Shown: positions 60,493 to 64,000 of the stretch, piece by piece
How positions within the stretch are numbered: the stretch's first letter is position 1
How the letters are laid out: each line of letters starts with the position of its first letter
Assembly (NCBI GenBank): GCA_051886675.1
Contig: JBJEYH010000149.1
Coordinates: forward strand, 1-64,000
Length of the DNA: 64,000 nucleotides
DNA from: UBA11524 sp051886675
GTDB taxonomy: Bacteria; Bacillota; Clostridia; Christensenellales; Aristaeellaceae
Direction: 5' to 3'
The notes under the pieces: generated by a model
Databases searched by the model: none
Told to the model about the DNA's origin: nothing
What the model saw: only the letters and a program-made list of their open reading frames with translations
Program-made: the position numbers and the translations under genes

Positions 60493-62255
60493 AAGGAAAA
60501 AAGGAAAAGGGTACGGCCGCCTGGATTCTTGAATTCGCCGGGCAGAAGAGGAGCGGCTACGTCGCCAGCGTGCTGCTGGCCGCGGCGGGCGCGGCGTTCC
60601 AGATGCTGCCGTATCTGGTCATGGCCCATGTGATCCAGCGGCTGCTGGGCGGCGACCGGAGCTTCGCCGGGTATGCCGCGGACTGCCTGATCATGGCGGG
60701 CATGTGGCTGCTGCGGGTGGTGCTCCACGCCCTGTCCACCTCGGCCTCCCATGTGGCCACCTTCGCGGTGCTGGGGAATATCCGCAGGCAGGGGCTTGCC
60801 CGGCTGGAGAGGATGCCCCTGGGCGACGTGCAGAAGCGCGGCTCGGGCGAGCTGAAGAACATTCTCGTGGAGCGCATCGACAGCATCGAGACCACCCTGG
60901 CCCATGTGATCCCGGAGGTCACGGGGAACGTCTGCGTGGTGGCGGCAACCATCGTGTGTCTGCTGGCCATCGACTGGCGCATGGCGCTGGTGTCCCTGAT
61001 CACCCTGCCGGTGGGGTTTGTCTGCTTCATGCTGATGATGGTGGGCTACGAGGAGAACTATGGCCGCACCGTCCGCGCCACGAAGAACCTCAACGACACG
61101 GCGGTGGAATACATCGGCGGCATCGAGGTCATCAAGGTCTTCGGCAAGGCGAAGAGCTCCTATGAGAAGTTCGTCGCCGCCGCCAGGGAGGGCGCGGCCA
61201 GCTACGTGGACTGGATGCGCAAGTGCAACGTGTACTTCACCTTCGCCATGAACATCATGCCCGCCACGCTGGTCACGGTGCTGCCCGTCGGCGCGCTGCT
61301 GGTGCGGGGCGGAAGCCTGGCGGTGCCGGACTTCGTGATGATCGTGATTCTGGCCATGGGGCTGATCACGCCCATCATCGGCTGCATGTCCTACAACGAC
61401 GACCTGGCCAAGCTCCGCACGGTGCTGGGCGAGGTGGTATCCATCATCGGCGCGGAGGAGCTGCCCCGCCCCGAACGGGACGAGGCCGCGCCCCAGGGCT
61501 GCGACGTCCGCCTGAACGATGTGCGTTTCAGCTACGGGGAGAAGGAGGTGCTCCACGGCGTTGACCTGACCTTCCGGGAGGGCACGGTGAACGCCCTGGT
61601 GGGGCCCTCCGGCAGCGGCAAGTCCACCATCGCCCGGCTGATCGCCTCCTGGTGGGACGTGGACAGCGGCAGCATCACCATCGGCGGGGCGGATATCCGC
61701 AGGCTTTCCCCGGAGCACTATCACCGCCTGGTGGCCTATGTGTCCCAGGACAACTTCCTGTTCGACACCACCATCCGCGAAAACATCCGCATGGGCGATC
61801 TCACCGCCACGGACGCTCAGGTGGAGCAGGCCGCGAGGGACTGCGGCTGCTACGAGTTCATCATGAGCCTGGAGCACGGCTTCGACACGGTGGCGGGCAG
61901 CGGCGGCGGACATCTCTCCGGCGGCGAGCGGCAGCGCATCAGCATCGCCCGGGCCATGCTGAAAAACGCCCCCGTGATCATTCTGGACGAGGCCACCGCC
62001 TACACCGACCCGGAAAACGAGGCCCTCATCCAGCAGTCCGTGGCGAAGCTGGTCAAGGGCAGGACGCTCATCGTCATCGCCCACCGCCTGTCCACCGTCA
62101 CCGACGCGGATCAGATCGTGGTGGTCAACGGCGGCAGGGTCGAGGCTGCCGGCACCCATGAGCAGCTGCTCGAGGGCTGCGCGCTCTACGGCCGGCTCTG
62201 GAACGCCCACATTTCCTCCCGGGACAGCCTGACAGGAGGTGCATCCGATGCTTGA
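60489..62255 (+). CDS. ABC exporter-fold transporter subunit, YbtP-like
   Basis: 588 residues from GTG at 60489, which overlaps the regulator stop and has AGAAGGG upstream. Six-helix membrane domain (EDAPLGD-like ERMPLGDVQKRGSGELKNILVERI region, HVIPEVTGNVCVV) and ATPase: Walker A GPSGSGKST, signature LSGGERQRISIARAM, Walker B VIILDEATAYTD, AHRLSTV. The arrangement AraC-ABC-ABC mirrors ybtA-ybtP-ybtQ, where exporter-fold proteins import iron-siderophore. Import of a metallophore is inferred from that parallel only. Confidence 0.88.
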   Translation: MKGKKEKGTAAWILEFAGQKRSGYVASVLLAAAGAAFQMLPYLVMAHVIQRLLGGDRSFAGYAADCLIMAGMWLLRVVLHALSTSASHVATFAVLGNIRRQGLARLERMPLGDVQKRGSGELKNILVERIDSIETTLAHVIPEVTGNVCVVAATIVCLLAIDWRMALVSLITLPVGFVCFMLMMVGYEENYGRTVRATKNLNDTAVEYIGGIEVIKVFGKAKSSYEKFVAAAREGAASYVDWMRKCNVYFTFAMNIMPATLVTVLPVGALLVRGGSLAVPDFVMIVILAMGLITPIIGCMSYNDDLAKLRTVLGEVVSIIGAEELPRPERDEAAPQGCDVRLNDVRFSYGEKEVLHGVDLTFREGTVNALVGPSGSGKSTIARLIASWWDVDSGSITIGGADIRRLSPEHYHRLVAYVSQDNFLFDTTIRENIRMGDLTATDAQVEQAARDCGCYEFIMSLEHGFDTVAGSGGGHLSGGERQRISIARAMLKNAPVIILDEATAYTDPENEALIQQSVAKLVKGRTLIVIAHRLSTVTDADQIVVVNGGRVEAAGTHEQLLEGCALYGRLWNAHISSRDSLTGGASDA

Positions 62256-63984
62256 CATTCTGAAGAAGTTCTTCCGCTTCTGCAGCGGGGAAAACCGCAG
62301 GAAGTTCTACCTGTCCATCGTGCTGGGGGTGGTGGCCGCGCTGTTCCTGGCGCTGAAGATCCCCGCCATCGCGGTGATCCTGCAGGCCATTCTGGACGGG
62401 AACATCACCAATGGCGCGATCCTCGCGTCGCTGGCCATCATGCTGGTATCCATCATCGGCTCGTCCGTGGTCAAGTACAAGGCCACCATGCTGCAGACAG
62501 AGGCCGGCTACGGCACCGCGGCCAGCAAGCGCATCGAGATCGCCGAGCACATGCGCTATCTGCCCATGGGCTACTTCAACGAGAACAGCCTGGGCTACAT
62601 CACCTCCGTCACCACCAACACCATGGAGAATCTCTCCGACGTGGGCACAAGGGTGGTCATGATGGTCACCGAGGGCGTGTTCACCACCGGGGTCATCACG
62701 CTGATGCTGCTGTGCTTCGACGTGCGGGTGGGGCTGCTGGTCATGGGCGGGATGGCGCTCTACTTCCTGGCCAACAGCCTCCTGCAGCGGGCCTCCCGGG
62801 CCAAAACCCCCGAAAAGACCCGCAGCGACACGGCGGTCGTGGAAAAGGTGCTGGAGTACATCCGGGGCATCGCGGAGGTCAAGTCCTGCCACCTGTCCGG
62901 CAAGTACAACCGGCGGGTGGAAACTGCCATCGACGAAAACGTGAAGGCCAACACCGACATGGAGCTGTCGCTGATTCCCTACATGACGCTGCAGAACCTG
63001 GTGGCCAAGCTGATCGGCGCGGGGGCGGCGATGCTGTCGCTGTACCTGTACACCACCGGCTCCATGAGCCTGCTCAGCTGCGTGATGATGGTGATCTGCT
63101 CCTTCATGGTCACGGAGGGGCTGGAGAAGGCCGGCACGCACTCGGCGCTGATCCGCATTGTGGACACCTGCGTGGACAAGGCCAACGCGATCCTGACGCT
63201 GCCCGCCATGGACATTGCCGGCGCGGACGTGACCCCCGCCACGCATACCCTGCAGGCGAAGGACATCGTCTTCTCCTACGACCGCAAGCGGATCATCGAC
63301 GGCGTGTCCCTGACCATCCCGGAAGGGACGACCACCGCCATCGTGGGGCCCTCTGGCGGGGGCAAGACCACGCTGTGCCATCTGCTGTCGCGGTTCTGGG
63401 ACGTGGACGCGGGCACGGTCACCCTGGACGGGCGGAACCTCCGGGACTACAGCATGGACAGCCTGATGAAGAACTTCAGCTTCGTGTTCCAGAACGTGTA
63501 CCTTTTCCGGGACACCATTGCCAACAACATCCGCTTCGGCCAGCCGGAGGCCCCCATGGAGGCGGTGATCGCCGCGGCGAAGAAGGCCCGCTGCCACGAC
63601 TTCATCATGGCCCTGCCGGAGGGGTATGACACGGTCATCGGCGAGCGCGGCGGCACCCTGTCCGGCGGCGAGCGGCAGCGGCTGTCCATCGCCCGGGCGA
63701 TCATGAAGGATTCCCCGATCATCGTCCTGGACGAGGCCACCGCCAACGTGGATCCCGAGAACGAGCAGGAGCTGATGGAGGCCATCGCGGAGCTGACGCG
63801 GGAAAAGACGATCATCATGATCGCCCACCGGCTGAAGACCGTGCAGGGCGCGGATCAGATCCTGGTGGTGGATCAGGGCCGGATCGTGCAGCGGGGCACC
63901 CACGACGCGCTGATGCAGGAGGAGGGCATCTACCGCCGGTTTGTGGATATGCGGCAGCAGGCGGTCAGCTGGAAGCTCGGCTGA
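62248..63984 (+). CDS. ABC exporter-fold transporter subunit, YbtQ-like
   Basis: 578 residues. Membrane domain (MRYLPMGYFNENSLGYITSVTTNTMENL) and ATPase: Walker A GPSGGGKTT, FVFQNVYLFRDTI, signature LSGGERQRLSIARAI, Walker B IIVLDEATANVDPENE, AHRLKTV. Overlaps the partner gene by 8 bases; AGGAGGT is 7 bases before the ATG. Complete: the stop is 16 bases before the window end. Confidence 0.9.
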   Translation: MLDILKKFFRFCSGENRRKFYLSIVLGVVAALFLALKIPAIAVILQAILDGNITNGAILASLAIMLVSIIGSSVVKYKATMLQTEAGYGTAASKRIEIAEHMRYLPMGYFNENSLGYITSVTTNTMENLSDVGTRVVMMVTEGVFTTGVITLMLLCFDVRVGLLVMGGMALYFLANSLLQRASRAKTPEKTRSDTAVVEKVLEYIRGIAEVKSCHLSGKYNRRVETAIDENVKANTDMELSLIPYMTLQNLVAKLIGAGAAMLSLYLYTTGSMSLLSCVMMVICSFMVTEGLEKAGTHSALIRIVDTCVDKANAILTLPAMDIAGADVTPATHTLQAKDIVFSYDRKRIIDGVSLTIPEGTTTAIVGPSGGGKTTLCHLLSRFWDVDAGTVTLDGRNLRDYSMDSLMKNFSFVFQNVYLFRDTIANNIRFGQPEAPMEAVIAAAKKARCHDFIMALPEGYDTVIGERGGTLSGGERQRLSIARAIMKDSPIIVLDEATANVDPENEQELMEAIAELTREKTIIMIAHRLKTVQGADQILVVDQGRIVQRGTHDALMQEEGIYRRFVDMRQQAVSWKLG

Positions 63985-64000
63985 CCAGGGGGCCGAGCGC

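Overview
The window is a GC-rich (by eye low-to-mid 60s percent) bacterial chromosome segment. Strong AGGAGG-type ribosome binding sites, CotH/VTC and DltB/DltD-like genes, YesM/YesN-type two-component proteins, paired WYL regulators and tRNA genes with encoded CCA point to a Gram-positive, probably gut-type Clostridia (Bacillota). A high-GC clostridial lineage is my guess; no rRNA or marker gene settles it. The theme is plant or host glycan use: four secreted GH3 enzymes, a GH43, a GDSL esterase, two CBM9-like secreted proteins, a secreted beta-helix protein and a complete sugar ABC importer.

Layout. 1-344: a 143-bp direct repeat. 441-5033 (-): M20 dipeptidase, a broken cysteine desulfidase gene, a MtaA-like decarboxylase-fold protein and an AraC regulator. 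5217-7838: divergent aldo/keto reductase and an esterase with an Imm-5-like gene. 7946-8021: tRNA-Thr(GGT). 8022-18832: a probable relic integrative island bounded by a 67-bp repeat of the tRNA-Thr 3' half plus its terminator, holding an integrase C-terminus, a DUF6273 gene, three decayed tRNA-like sequences, a WYL regulator pair, TetR/MATE, and a MerR-controlled operon of two Fe-S aldo/keto reductases and an SDR.

19194-51585 is the glycan region. GH3 (I), the CotH-DUF4956-VTC trio, GH3 (II), a CBM9-like protein and a beta-helix protein lie on the minus strand. A YesN-type response regulator follows (+). Then comes a minus-strand dlt-like operon (carrier protein, two adenylating ligases, MBOAT, SGNH), apparently downstream of a sugar-import operon (CBM9-like, solute-binding protein, GH3, two permeases, GH3, MsmK-type ATPase). 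A YesM-type kinase and GH43 (+) close it. Pairs of a 15-bp element spaced 22 bp recur upstream of most of these units, including both two-component genes, and probably bind the response regulator.

51686-63984: a small membrane protein, a CydDC-like ABC pair (-), then (+) a BAAT-type hydrolase, an MBL hydrolase, two methyltransferases, an AraC regulator and a second heterodimeric ABC pair of YbtPQ type. The promoters here carry GTTAG-N6-CTAAC inverted repeats, suggesting one regulon, possibly metal- or metallophore-related.
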